Below are positions 8,973 through 18,035 of a stretch of 64,000 nt of DNA, one piece after another; the first letter of the stretch is position 1; each line of letters starts with the position of its first letter. Position numbers and translations under genes: made by a program. The notes below the pieces were generated by a model, which saw only the letters and a program-made list of their open reading frames with translations, was not told the origin of the DNA and searched no databases. The stretch covers positions 62,001-126,000 of the forward strand of contig NZ_JAATOT010000006.1 of NCBI RefSeq assembly GCF_011806455.1, read 5' to 3'. The stretch comes from Celeribacter sp. HF31. Its GTDB lineage: Bacteria > Pseudomonadota > Alphaproteobacteria > Rhodobacterales > Rhodobacteraceae.

Positions 8973-10514
8973 TTATCCGCCCCGACGTACCGAGCCTCTC
9001 AATTCGGCCAAACGCACCGCACCGACCAAATGTGCGAAGGTGAAATAGCCGACAATTCCAAGCGCCACCAGCAAAAGCGTCCCCAACCCGCGTGACAGCG
9101 CGAACACCGGCGACAAAGCCATTTCACCACCCCAAAGCAGCGCCCCCATCAGGATCGAGGCGATCAGAATACGGGGCACGCGGCGGATCAGGCGCGCATC
9201 GGCATGGACGTCTTCGCCCATGCCTTTCTTGCCAAACCACAAGAGCGCCACCATGCCCCAAGCGGCCAGCGTCGTGGCGCAGGCGGCGGCGAGATAGCCG
9301 ATGACAAAGGACAGGCCGACGGCCACCACGGCGTTGATCACCATGGCGTAGACCGCGAAGCGGAAGGGCGTTTTGGTGTCTTCACGGGCGAAATACAGCG
9401 GCTGCAGCACCTTTTGCATCACAAAGGCAGGCAGGCCCAACCCGTAGACCATCACCGCCAGTGCGGTCTTTTGCGTGTCCTCCGCCGTGAACGCGCCGCG
9501 CTGGAACAGGAAGGAAATCAACACATCCGGGATCACGATGAGTGCCACGGCGGCGGGTACCGTCAGCAAAAGCGCGAACTCAAAAGCCCGGTTGTAGGCG
9601 TTGCGGGCGCCTTGTCCGTCACCGGCCTGAAGGCGCCGCGACAGATCGGGCAAAAGCACGATGCCGATGGCAATCGCGACCACACCGAGAGGCAGCTGGT
9701 AAAGACGATCCGCGAGGTTCAGGTATTGGATCGCACCCTCTTGGGAAAAAGACGCGACCTGACGTCCGACCAAAAGGTTGATCTGCACCACACCACCCGC
9801 CAGCGCCGCAGGGCCCGCCAGAACCAGCAAAGCTTTGATCTCCGGCGTGAGGCGCGGCAGGCGCGGGCGCAGGTTGAACCCGGCCTTGGCGGCGGCGACC
9901 CAGACCACGGCGAGCTGCGCGGCGCCCGCGACAGGCACAGCCCAGATCAGAGCACGTTCGACGGAAAAGCCAAGCTTCGAGGCTGCGATCATGGCGACCG
10001 AGAGCACGACATTGAGCATGACAGGGGCGGCAGCGGCGGCGGCAAAACGGCCGGTGGCGTTCAGGATGCCGGAAAACAGCGCGCCCACGGAGATGAACAA
10101 CACATAGGGAAAAGCGATGCGGCCAAAATCGACGGCCAAATCGAACCGCTGGTCGCCAATGAGACCCGCCGCCATCAGCGTGACCAAAGCGGGCATGAAG
10201 AGCGTCGCGATCAACGTCAATGCGATCAGAGCGGTTGCCAGAACGGCAAGCGTTTCCTCGGCAAAGCGTTTGGCGTGATCCTCGGCTTCGACTTTTTTGG
10301 AAAACATCGGCACAAAGGCGACGTTGAGCGTGCCCTCGGCAAAGAAGCGGCGGAACATGTTGGGCAGCGAAAAGGCGACGGCGAAGGCCTCCGCCACGGG
10401 GCCCGCGCCAAAGAAAGCCGCGATCAGCGCGTCCCGGACAAAGCCCAGGATGCGGCTCATCAGGGTCCAACCGCCCACCGTGACAAAGCCCCGGACAAGG
10501 CGGATCGGCTTCAT
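8973..10514 (-). CDS. murJ: Lipid II flippase MurJ (MviN)
   Basis: A 513-residue inner-membrane protein of the MOP exporter superfamily with about 14 transmembrane segments. It flips lipid II to the periplasmic face during peptidoglycan synthesis. Family motifs include TLMSRILGFVRDALIAAFFG near residue 20, FRRFFAEGTLNVAFVPMFS near residue 52 and QRGAFTAEDT in the second half. The charged residues expected in the central cavity (Arg in SRILGFVRD and in FRRFFAEG) are present. Its start overlaps the glnD stop by 4 bp, the glnD-murJ coupling seen in many alphaproteobacteria. Confidence 0.95.
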   Translation of the reverse strand: MKPIRLVRGFVTVGGWTLMSRILGFVRDALIAAFFGAGPVAEAFAVAFSLPNMFRRFFAEGTLNVAFVPMFSKKVEAEDHAKRFAEETLAVLATALIALTLIATLFMPALVTLMAAGLIGDQRFDLAVDFGRIAFPYVLFISVGALFSGILNATGRFAAAAAAPVMLNVVLSVAMIAASKLGFSVERALIWAVPVAGAAQLAVVWVAAAKAGFNLRPRLPRLTPEIKALLVLAGPAALAGGVVQINLLVGRQVASFSQEGAIQYLNLADRLYQLPLGVVAIAIGIVLLPDLSRRLQAGDGQGARNAYNRAFEFALLLTVPAAVALIVIPDVLISFLFQRGAFTAEDTQKTALAVMVYGLGLPAFVMQKVLQPLYFAREDTKTPFRFAVYAMVINAVVAVGLSFVIGYLAAACATTLAAWGMVALLWFGKKGMGEDVHADARLIRRVPRILIASILMGALLWGGEMALSPVFALSRGLGTLLLVALGIVGYFTFAHLVGAVRLAELRGSVRRGG

Positions 10515-13333
10515 TGCGCCTGCGCCCGTTTCGCGCCGGTCACGATGGCCTCGCGCAGTTTCTTCTCAAGCGATTTGCGTTTGGATTCGGTATGGAGTTT
10601 CATCCCGAACATGTCCTTCACATAGAACACATCGACCACCTGCGCGCCGTAGGTGGCGATCTGGGCGGTGACGATGGAGATGTTGTTTTCGGCCAGAACC
10701 CTGGTCAGGTCGTACAAAAGACCGGGGCGGTCGCGGGTGTCGACCTCGATGATGGTGAAAATCTCCGAGCCTTCGTTGTCGAAGATGATCGAGGTCGGGA
10801 CGTTGAACCGGCTTTCGCGTTTCTTGATCTTGTCGCGGGTGTCGAGTGCTTCGCGGGCCATGACCTGACCGCGTAGGATCTTGTCGATCATCTGACGCAG
10901 ACGGGGCAGGCGGGCGCTCTCGAACGGGTTGCCGTCATTGTCCTGAATCCAGAACACTGCAGTCGCGTAGCCGTCCTTCGAGGTGAAGGTCCGCGCGTCC
11001 ACCACGTTGGCGCCGACCAGCGCAAGAGCGCCGGAGAGCCGTGCGAAAATGCCGTGGTGATCGGCCAAAGCGAAACAGGCGCGGGTGGCGTCGCGGTCCT
11101 CGTCCTGATGCAGGTCGATGCGAATTTCGTCGGCTTTGATGTCTTTGAGAAGATGCGCAAAAATCTCATGCGCGGCGAAGGGCAGGCCTTGCCAATAGGT
11201 GCTGTAATGGCGCTGCAATTCGGTGCGTTTCTCGGCCGCATCCCAATCTTTGAGACGCGCACGCAGTTCTTTTTTCGCCTCACCTTCGCGGGCGTCGCGG
11301 TTGATCTCTTCGAGCCCATGTTCGAGCGCATAGGCGGTCTGAGAATGCAGGTTGCGGATCAGCGTCGCTTTCCAGTTGTTCCACACATCCGGGCCGACGC
11401 CGCGAATGTCGCAAACGGTCAGCACGGTCAAAAGATCAAGCCGCTCGCGGGTTTTCACCGCCTTGGCGAAATCGCGCACCGTGCGCGGGTCGGCGATGTC
11501 GCGTTTCTGGGCGATGTCCGACATCAAGAGGTGATAGCGCACCAGCCATTCGACGGTTTCGCATTCGGCGGGTTTGAGGCCCAGCCGAGGCGCCACTTTG
11601 CGCGCGATCTGGGCGCCAATCACGGAATGATCCTCGACGCGGCCCTTGCCGATGTCATGCAAAAGCATGGCGACATAAAGCACCTTGCGGTTCACCCCGG
11701 TTTTCAGGATGCGGGTGGAGACGGGCAGGGCGTCTTCCAACTCACCGCGCTCGATTTCAGCGAGATTGGAGATCACCTGGATCGTGTGCTCGTCCACCGT
11801 GTAGCTGTGGTACATGTTGAACTGCATCATCGCGACGATGTGTTGAAATTCCGGGATAAACGCCCCCAGAACGCCCAGCTCGTTCATCCGTCGGAGCGCA
11901 CGTTCCGGGTTGCCGTGTTTCAGCAGGAGATCAAGGAAAATGCGCTGCGCCTCAGGGTCATTGCGCATCTCATTGTCGATCTTGTCGAGATTGGCGGAGA
12001 TCAGGCGCATCACGTCCGGATGCAACAGATAGCCGGTTCGGAGCCCCTCTTCGAAGACCCGCAACAGGTTGAGCTTGTCCGCCAAAAACGCCTTGCGATC
12101 GCGCAGGTTCAGCCGGTTGTGCACCATCTCATATTGATCGCCCACCTTGCGGCGACGTTTGAGCAGGCGTTGCAGCGCGGGTTCCTGTTTGACGTGCTGG
12201 GCCTCCAGAGAGGTCAGGAAAATCCGGGTCAGCTCGCCGACGCGGGTGGCGTGCAGAAAATAGTTCTGCATGAAATGCTCGACCGCGCGGCGGCCCGAAT
12301 GGTCGATGTAGCCCAGGCGTTCCGCCACCTCGACCTGCATGTCGAAGGTGAGCTGATCCATCGGACGCCCGGCAATCAGATGAAGCGCATTGCGCGTGGC
12401 GTGAAGGAAGGTTTCCGCCTCTTCGAACTGACGATATTCGTCCTGAGTGAACACGCCCGCCTTGACCAGATCGGCGGTGTTGCGCACGCCGTGCACATAT
12501 TTCGCGATCCAGAACAGCGTGTGGAGATCGCGCAAGCCGCCTTTGCCCTCTTTGATATTCGGCTCCACCACATAGCGCTGGCCGCCCTGTTTGCGGTGAC
12601 GCTCGGCGCGTTCCGCAAGCTTGGCCTCGATAAACTCGCGCGCGGTGTTGCGGAACAATTCGTCGCGGAGTTTGACGTGCAACTCGGTCGCCAGAGCGCG
12701 ATTGCCGGAGAGAAAGCGCAGCTCCAACAGCGCCGTGCGAATGGTGAAATCCTCTTTGCCAAGCCGGATACAATCGCGGATCGTGCGGGTCGAATGGCCG
12801 ACTTTGAGGTGCAGGTCCCAGAACATGTAGAGCATGCTCTCGACCAGGCTTTCGATCCAGCCGGTGATCTTATGCGGGGCGAGGAACAGAAGATCGACGT
12901 CGGAATCCGGCGACATTTCCCCGCGCCCATACCCGCCCACGGCCAGAACGGCGATGCGTTCGCCTTCGGTCGGATTGGGGTTCGGGTGCAGCTTCCTCAT
13001 CGCGGTGAACAGCACCGTGGTGACCAGACAATCGGTCAGCCAGGCATAGGCCCGAAGCGCCGGGCGCGCGTTGCGGGGCGCATCCAGCATGGCGGTGGCA
13101 ATGGCGGCACGGCCCCGTTTTTGGGCCGCGTTCAGGACCGTCACCGTGGCCTTGCGGATCTCAGCATCTGTTTTGGCCTCCGCCCACCCGGCTTCGAGCG
13201 CTTTCGCCACGGCGGAGCTGTCGAAGATGGCGTCTTGTGCGCAGATGAACGTGCCCGAAGGCGTTGGCAAAAAGGCGGTGAGGGCCGAACGGTCAGTATC
13301 CGGCGCCACGGAAGGCTCTTGGGGCAGGGTCAA
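10511..13333 (-). CDS. glnD: [Protein-PII] uridylyltransferase / uridylyl-removing enzyme
   Basis: A 940-residue nitrogen-status sensor that uridylylates PII when glutamine is low and deuridylylates it when glutamine is high. Domain order is complete: nucleotidyltransferase with GGYGRGEMSPDSDVD (residues about 133-147), a PII-uridylyltransferase helical region, an HD domain with LLHDIGKGR in the middle, and two C-terminal ACT domains (near residues 735 and 845). The start is TTG at 13333 with AGGT about 8 nt upstream; it overlaps the upstream lipoprotein gene by 41 bp. A GTG at 13309 is the main alternative. Confidence 0.95.
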   Translation of the reverse strand: MTLPQEPSVAPDTDRSALTAFLPTPSGTFICAQDAIFDSSAVAKALEAGWAEAKTDAEIRKATVTVLNAAQKRGRAAIATAMLDAPRNARPALRAYAWLTDCLVTTVLFTAMRKLHPNPNPTEGERIAVLAVGGYGRGEMSPDSDVDLLFLAPHKITGWIESLVESMLYMFWDLHLKVGHSTRTIRDCIRLGKEDFTIRTALLELRFLSGNRALATELHVKLRDELFRNTAREFIEAKLAERAERHRKQGGQRYVVEPNIKEGKGGLRDLHTLFWIAKYVHGVRNTADLVKAGVFTQDEYRQFEEAETFLHATRNALHLIAGRPMDQLTFDMQVEVAERLGYIDHSGRRAVEHFMQNYFLHATRVGELTRIFLTSLEAQHVKQEPALQRLLKRRRKVGDQYEMVHNRLNLRDRKAFLADKLNLLRVFEEGLRTGYLLHPDVMRLISANLDKIDNEMRNDPEAQRIFLDLLLKHGNPERALRRMNELGVLGAFIPEFQHIVAMMQFNMYHSYTVDEHTIQVISNLAEIERGELEDALPVSTRILKTGVNRKVLYVAMLLHDIGKGRVEDHSVIGAQIARKVAPRLGLKPAECETVEWLVRYHLLMSDIAQKRDIADPRTVRDFAKAVKTRERLDLLTVLTVCDIRGVGPDVWNNWKATLIRNLHSQTAYALEHGLEEINRDAREGEAKKELRARLKDWDAAEKRTELQRHYSTYWQGLPFAAHEIFAHLLKDIKADEIRIDLHQDEDRDATRACFALADHHGIFARLSGALALVGANVVDARTFTSKDGYATAVFWIQDNDGNPFESARLPRLRQMIDKILRGQVMAREALDTRDKIKKRESRFNVPTSIIFDNEGSEIFTIIEVDTRDRPGLLYDLTRVLAENNISIVTAQIATYGAQVVDVFYVKDMFGMKLHTESKRKSLEKKLREAIVTGAKRAQAQ

Positions 13334-14471
13334 TCTCGATTACCTGATTGTTCTGAATGGTCGCGATGGAAAGGCCGCGTTGGTTGGTGCCGTCGGACAT
13401 AAGTCTGAAAATCCCGTTCACGCCGACAAAACCGGAGCCGCGGGTCAGGCCCTGTGCCGTCAGCGCGTTTTGGTTGCCGTCTTTGACCAGCGCGCCGATG
13501 GCGGCGATGCCGTCATAGGCGAGACCGGCCAAGGCATGCGGCGCCTGACCGTATTTGGCGGAATAATGCGCGGAGAAGTTGCTGGTCAACTGTTGGTCGG
13601 GAATGGCGAACCAGCTGTCTTGCAGGCCCGGCAGGCTCAGCGCGGACGCAGGCACGTTCCAGCGTTGCAACCCGATGTATTGCGGGTTCGGCGACTTGAT
13701 ACCGTTTTCCGGCAGCATCTGGGCCAAAAGCGGCATGGCGCCGTCATTGCCGGAGGTGAAGAAGATCGCATCGGCGTTGGAATTGCGCGCGGCCGTGGCG
13801 ATCGGGCGGATGGCCTGCACCACGCCTTGCTGGCTCAATTCAAAGCTCTGGGTGCCGGCGAGCGTCGCGCCCTGACGGCTGATCGCGGATTTGATCGCAT
13901 CGGCGCCCGCGTTTTCTGCCGGGCTGTTGCCGTTGACGACCATGATCCGACCCTTGCCGTTGGAGCGCGCGTAGGACACCAGGCGGTTGGCGGTGTTCTC
14001 AAAGGTCGGCCCGAGGATGAAGACGTTGCCGCCCGCGACATCGGGGTTGTTGGAGAACGAGAGCACGTTGATGCCCGCATTGGCTGCCGGGATGCCCGCG
14101 AGTTTGGCAGAACCGCCGTAAACTGGACCGAGGATGATTTTGGCGCCGTCCTTCACCGCCTGAGAGGCAGCGGCAGAGGCGCGCTCGGCCTGACCTCCGG
14201 TCGGGTAAACGCGCAGATCGATGGTGGCTCCGTCGAGGTCGGCCATCGCGAGACGGGCTGCGTTTTCGATGGAGCGCGCCATGGCCACGTCGCCGCCCTG
14301 TTGTGATTCGTAGGGCACGAGAAGTGCGACAGGCACCGGGTTCGACGTGTTGATCGTCGGCCCGCCGGTGACGGGGAAAGCGCCCGGATCACAGGCGGCA
14401 AGAGCAATAACAGACAGGCCAAGCGCAACTTTGGTGAGCGACTTGCGGGCGGCGCGAAGAACAGCGAACAT
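13293..14471 (-). CDS. LppC-like penicillin-binding protein activator lipoprotein
   Basis: A 392-residue secreted lipoprotein. The N-terminus has a hydrophobic stretch ending in a lipobox (VIALAAC, Cys near residue 25), so it should be anchored to a membrane as a lipoprotein. The body resembles a periplasmic-binding-protein type I fold as in LppC/LpoA: VALLVPYESQQGG after the linker, then KDGAKIILGPVYGGSAKLA. LpoA stimulates PBP1a in gammaproteobacteria; an equivalent role here is inferred. The start at 14471 was chosen because it puts the lipobox in place. It is divergent from rsmI, an arrangement common in this family of bacteria. Confidence 0.85.
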   Translation of the reverse strand: MFAVLRAARKSLTKVALGLSVIALAACDPGAFPVTGGPTINTSNPVPVALLVPYESQQGGDVAMARSIENAARLAMADLDGATIDLRVYPTGGQAERASAAASQAVKDGAKIILGPVYGGSAKLAGIPAANAGINVLSFSNNPDVAGGNVFILGPTFENTANRLVSYARSNGKGRIMVVNGNSPAENAGADAIKSAISRQGATLAGTQSFELSQQGVVQAIRPIATAARNSNADAIFFTSGNDGAMPLLAQMLPENGIKSPNPQYIGLQRWNVPASALSLPGLQDSWFAIPDQQLTSNFSAHYSAKYGQAPHALAGLAYDGIAAIGALVKDGNQNALTAQGLTRGSGFVGVNGIFRLMSDGTNQRGLSIATIQNNQVIEIDPAPRAFRGAGY

Positions 14472-14587
14472 AGGGGAAACCTCACTCCTGACGGCAAAGG
14501 CGCAACACGGGGGGCGGTCACGCAAATTTGCGGGCAGACTAAGCGACAGTCCACAAAGAGTAAACGCTGCAAAGGGCAGAGATCACA

Positions 14588-15445
14588 TTGATATATCAAA
14601 CCAAGCCGCTTTCTGCCGGTCTCCATTTTCTCGCCACACCGATTGGCAACGCGCGGGACATCACGCTGCGCGCCCTCGATATTCTCGCATCCGCCGATGT
14701 TCTGGCCGCGGAGGACACGCGGTCCCTGCGCAAATTGATGGAAATTCATGGCGTTCCCTTGGAGGGGCGGCACATCTATCCCTATCACGATCACAACGGT
14801 GCCCAGATGCGCCCGCGTCTGATCGCACTGATGGAAGAGGGCAAATCCGTGGCCTATGCGTCTGAGGCGGGCACGCCTCTGGTGGCCGATCCGGGGTTTG
14901 TTCTGTGTCGCGAGGCGCTTGAGCGCCATATCCCGGTGACCTCCGCGCCGGGGCCATCGGCGATGATCGCGGCTTTGACCATTTCGGGATTGCCGTCTGA
15001 TCGTTTTCTCTTCGCGGGCTTTCCACCGTCCTCTTTGGGGGCACGTTTGAAATTCTTCACGTCTTTTGCCGCCGTGCCCGCCACGCTCGGGTTCTATGAA
15101 AGCCCGAAACGCGTTCACCGAACCTTAGGCGAATTGTGCGACACCTTGGGGGAAACCCGCCCGGCGGCGCTGTGTCGGGAGTTGACGAAACGGTTTGAAG
15201 AGGTGCGCAAAGGCACGCTCAGGGAATTGGAAGAAAGCCTGCGCGATGCGCCGGTGAAGGGCGAGATCGTGTTGCTCGTCGGGCGCGCGGATCATGTCGA
15301 GGTTTCCGAGGCGGATTTGGAGGCCGATCTTGAGGCAGCGCTTGGACAGATGTCGGTCAAGGATGCCGCTGCAGAGGTGGCGGTGAAACACGGGCTGAAG
15401 AAGCGCGACGTCTATCAAATGGCGTTGGAGATGACGGGCAAATAA
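14588..15445 (+). CDS. rsmI: 16S rRNA (cytidine(1402)-2'-O)-methyltransferase RsmI
   Basis: A 285-residue tetrapyrrole-methylase-fold enzyme that 2'-O-methylates C1402 of 16S rRNA using SAM. It has the family motifs LATPIGNARDITLRAL (residues 15-30), LAAEDTRSLRKLM, AYASEAGTPLVADPG and APGPSAMIAALTISGLP. The start is TTG at 14588, with AAAGGGCAG upstream; no ATG or GTG fits the family N-terminus. It is the first gene of the rsmI-yraN unit. Confidence 0.93.
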   Translation: MIYQTKPLSAGLHFLATPIGNARDITLRALDILASADVLAAEDTRSLRKLMEIHGVPLEGRHIYPYHDHNGAQMRPRLIALMEEGKSVAYASEAGTPLVADPGFVLCREALERHIPVTSAPGPSAMIAALTISGLPSDRFLFAGFPPSSLGARLKFFTSFAAVPATLGFYESPKRVHRTLGELCDTLGETRPAALCRELTKRFEEVRKGTLRELEESLRDAPVKGEIVLLVGRADHVEVSEADLEADLEAALGQMSVKDAAAEVAVKHGLKKRDVYQMALEMTGK

Positions 15446-15464
15446 GAACGGGAAGTGAGGCCGG

Positions 15465-15839
15465 ATGTCGGCGGAGGATTCGAGGCGCACCCGCGGCGCG
15501 CAGGCCTATCATTTCGGTCTTTCCGCCGAAGACATCGTTGCGCGCCACTATACGGAACGCGGCTATGAGGTCTTGGAGCGTCGCTGGCGCGGGGCGGGCG
15601 GGGAGATCGACCTGATCTTTCGCAATGGAGACGAGATTGTCTTTGTCGAGGTGAAGGCCTCGAAAACCCATGCCCGCGCCAGTGTGTCGCTCGGCGCCCG
15701 TCAACAGGCGCGGCTCTGCGCCAGTGCCGAGGATTACATCGGGCGACTGCCCTCTGGGCTTTTGACGCCGATGCGGATCGACGTGGCGCTGGTGAACGGG
15801 GCGGGGGAGGTCGCGTGCCTTGAGAATGCGTTGATGTAA
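15465..15839 (+). CDS. yraN: YraN/UPF0102 family putative nuclease
   Basis: A 124-residue protein of the UPF0102 family, which has a restriction-endonuclease-like fold. Conserved residues are visible in GQ-like AYHFGLSAEDIVARHY, in GGEIDLIFRNGDEIVFVEVKA (residues 46-66, the D...E-x-K core) and in the C-terminal RIDVALV. It is 19 bp downstream of rsmI, and the rsmI-yraN pairing is widely conserved. The biological role is unknown; nuclease activity is inferred from the fold. The normal next gene, gshB, is separated from it by a 355-bp gap holding a MITE-like element. Confidence 0.88.
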   Translation: MSAEDSRRTRGAQAYHFGLSAEDIVARHYTERGYEVLERRWRGAGGEIDLIFRNGDEIVFVEVKASKTHARASVSLGARQQARLCASAEDYIGRLPSGLLTPMRIDVALVNGAGEVACLENALM

Positions 15840-15903
15840 AACCTGCATGTGATCTTGCGCACAGGACATTGCCATTGAATGCGTCCCCCGGCTGGTCCAT
15901 CTA

Positions 15904-16170
15904 GGGTCAGGATCTATTGATTTGCGATGCGCAGTTTGACAGATTTTGCTCTAGCCAAGGCATGTGGCCGCAAGAACAGTGTTTCTATTTCAAGGTCGTA
16001 TAACGCAGGCTAGAGCAAAACCCGTCAAACCCGTAGGGCAAGGAGAAATGCACGCTCTCAGTCGCTCGGCATCCTTGCCAAGGTAACCAGCCTTGGCGGT
16101 GAAATCCAAACGCCTGATAACGCACATTTTTCCTTGCTGCGTATCGCAACTCAATGGGTCCTGACCCTAA
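15904..16170. mobile_element. MITE-like element with imperfect terminal inverted repeats and an inner inverted repeat
   Basis: The two ends read GGGTCAGGATCTATTGATTT and, on the other strand, GGGTCAGGACCCATTGAGTT; homology continues for about 30 bp with five mismatches. A second inverted pair lies inside: 15934-15956 and 16008-16030 differ at two of 23 positions (GTTTGACAGATTTTGC versus GTTTGACGGGTTTTGC). TA flanks both ends, suggesting a TA-containing target duplication. At about 267 bp with no transposase ORF it fits a miniature inverted-repeat element, probably mobilised by an IS5- or IS630-type enzyme elsewhere. It has opened the gap between yraN and gshB. Confidence 0.65.
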
Positions 16171-16194
16171 GAGACAACCAGAGGAGATACGCCC

Positions 16195-17148
16195 TTGTCC
16201 AAGACCCCTGCGCTGAAAGTCGCGATCCAGATGGACCCGATCGGTCCGGTCAACATCCATGCCGACAGCACGTTCCGCATCATGGAAGAGGCGCAAAAGC
16301 GCGGCCATGAGCTGTTCTACTACACGCCGGATCATCTGGCCTTTCAGGAGGGGCGTGTCACGGCGCGCGGTTGGCCGGTCGAGGTGCGCCGCGTCGAGGG
16401 CGATCACTACACGTTGGGCGAGATGACCGAGGTCGATCTGTCCGACTACGATGTCGTCTGGCTGCGTCAGGATCCGCCCTTCGACATGGGTTACATCACC
16501 ACGACGCACCTGTTGGAGCTGATCACGCCGGGCACGTTGGTGGTCAACGATCCGTTCTGGGTGCGCAATTATCCCGAGAAATTGCTGGTTCTGACCTTCC
16601 CGGACCTGACGCCGCCCACCGCCATCGCGCGTGACCTCGAGACCATCAAGGCGTTCAAGGAAAAGCATGGCGACATCATCCTGAAACCGCTCTACGGCAA
16701 CGGCGGCGCGGGCGTGTTCCGCCTTGATCCGAATGATCGCAACCTCTCGTCCTTGCATGAGCTGTTCACCGGCATCTCGCGCGAGCCGATGATTGTGCAG
16801 AAATTCCTGCCGGATGTGTCGAATGGCGACAAACGTGTGATCCTCGTCGATGGCGAACCGGTTGGCGCGATCAACCGCGTGCCGCAGGCCGGGGAAACGC
16901 GGTCGAACATGCACGTTGGCGGGCGCGCCGAAAAAGTCGGACTGACCGCGCGTGATCTGGAAATCTGTGCCCGGATCGGGCCGCTTTTGAAAGAAAAAGG
17001 CCAGGTCTTTGTTGGCATCGACGTGATCGGCGATTACCTGACCGAGATCAACGTGACCTCGCCCACCGGCATTCAGGAGCTTGAGCGCTTTGACGGCACC
17101 AACACGGCGGAGCTGATCTGGAAAGCGATCGAGGCCAAACGCGCATGA
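16195..17148 (+). CDS. gshB: Glutathione synthetase
   Basis: A 317-residue ATP-grasp enzyme that joins glycine to gamma-glutamylcysteine, the last step of glutathione synthesis. The N-terminal preATP-grasp region ([20 protein letters not shown]) and the ATP-grasp core ([18 protein letters not shown] near residue 160, GVDVI-like [20 protein letters not shown] near the end) are intact. The start is TTG at 16195, with AGAGGAGA 8-10 nt upstream; no ATG suits the family N-terminus. The last 4 bp overlap the esterase gene. Transcription from the yraN side must cross the MITE-like element, so a local promoter is likely. Confidence 0.95.
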   Translation: MSKTPALKVAIQMDPIGPVNIHADSTFRIMEEAQKRGHELFYYTPDHLAFQEGRVTARGWPVEVRRVEGDHYTLGEMTEVDLSDYDVVWLRQDPPFDMGYITTTHLLELITPGTLVVNDPFWVRNYPEKLLVLTFPDLTPPTAIARDLETIKAFKEKHGDIILKPLYGNGGAGVFRLDPNDRNLSSLHELFTGISREPMIVQKFLPDVSNGDKRVILVDGEPVGAINRVPQAGETRSNMHVGGRAEKVGLTARDLEICARIGPLLKEKGQVFVGIDVIGDYLTEINVTSPTGIQELERFDGTNTAELIWKAIEAKRA

Positions 17149-18035
17149 GCCTTCGGATGCGGCTTGTGTCCGGGGCCTTGAGCCCCGTCGTGCGGGCCGC
17201 CTTTACCCATGCGCAAAACCCTGTGCCTTTGCGGGACGGGGTCGATTTGGCGGCCAAACTCAGCTTGCCGGTGCAATTGTCCGCCGAGGTGACCCATGAC
17301 GCCTTGGGTCTTCCGGGCATGTGGATCAGGCCGCCGGAGTGCGATGACGAGCGCGTCATCCTGTTTTTCCACGGCGGCGGCTACATCGCAGGCAGTCCCG
17401 AGACCCACAAACGCCTTGCCTCACGGCTGGCGCAACTGGCCAATCGGCCCGTGTTTTTGCCCGCCTATCGGCTGGCCCCCGAACACCCGCTGCCCGCAGC
17501 GTTTGAGGACGCTTTGGTCGTTTGGGACGCTCTGGTGGCCTCGGGCTATAGCCCTCAGGAGATCACCATCGGTGGCGACAGTGCCGGCGGGGGGCTGGCC
17601 CTGACGCTTTTGGCGGAGCTGTGCCAGCGTGGTGCGCCGCCCGCCGGGGCTTTCGGCTGGTCGCCCTTCACCGATCTGACGCTGTCCAGCCCATCTTTCG
17701 AAACCAATGCCGAGCGCGACCACTTTTTCCCGCCGGAGCGCGCCCGCGATCTGACCGCGATGATCCTTGGCGACTCTGCGGCCGAGGACCCGCAAGTTTC
17801 GCCCATCTTTGCGCGTTTTCCAAACTGTCCGCCGGTGCTGTTGCAAGCCTCAGAGTGCGAAATACTGCGCGATGATTCCGTGCGCATGGCGGCGCATCTG
17901 CGTGAAGAGGGGGCCGAAGTCGTGCTCAGACTCACCGAAGGCGCACCGCATGTCTGGCAAATGTTCGATGGGTTTTTCCCCGAGGCGCGTCAGGCGATTG
18001 CGGAGACAGCGGAGTTCCTGAAAGCTCTCAATTGA
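17145..18035 (+). CDS. Alpha/beta hydrolase, HSL-type esterase/lipase
   Basis: A 296-residue hormone-sensitive-lipase family hydrolase. The oxyanion-hole motif [13 protein letters not shown] lies near residue 75 and the nucleophile elbow [10 protein letters not shown] near residue 145; catalytic Asp (DDSVR region) and His (GAPHVWQMF) follow in the right order. No signal peptide, so cytoplasmic. It is coupled to gshB by a 4-bp overlap and its end overlaps the convergent comM gene by 8 bp. The natural ester substrate cannot be deduced. Confidence 0.88.
   Translation: MSLRMRLVSGALSPVVRAAFTHAQNPVPLRDGVDLAAKLSLPVQLSAEVTHDALGLPGMWIRPPECDDERVILFFHGGGYIAGSPETHKRLASRLAQLANRPVFLPAYRLAPEHPLPAAFEDALVVWDALVASGYSPQEITIGGDSAGGGLALTLLAELCQRGAPPAGAFGWSPFTDLTLSSPSFETNAERDHFFPPERARDLTAMILGDSAAEDPQVSPIFARFPNCPPVLLQASECEILRDDSVRMAAHLREEGAEVVLRLTEGAPHVWQMFDGFFPEARQAIAETAEFLKALN

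Noticed and set aside
11054-13402. 782-residue plus-strand frame opposite glnD
   Set aside because: It is the antisense shadow of glnD, with no ribosome-binding site and no recognisable domain.
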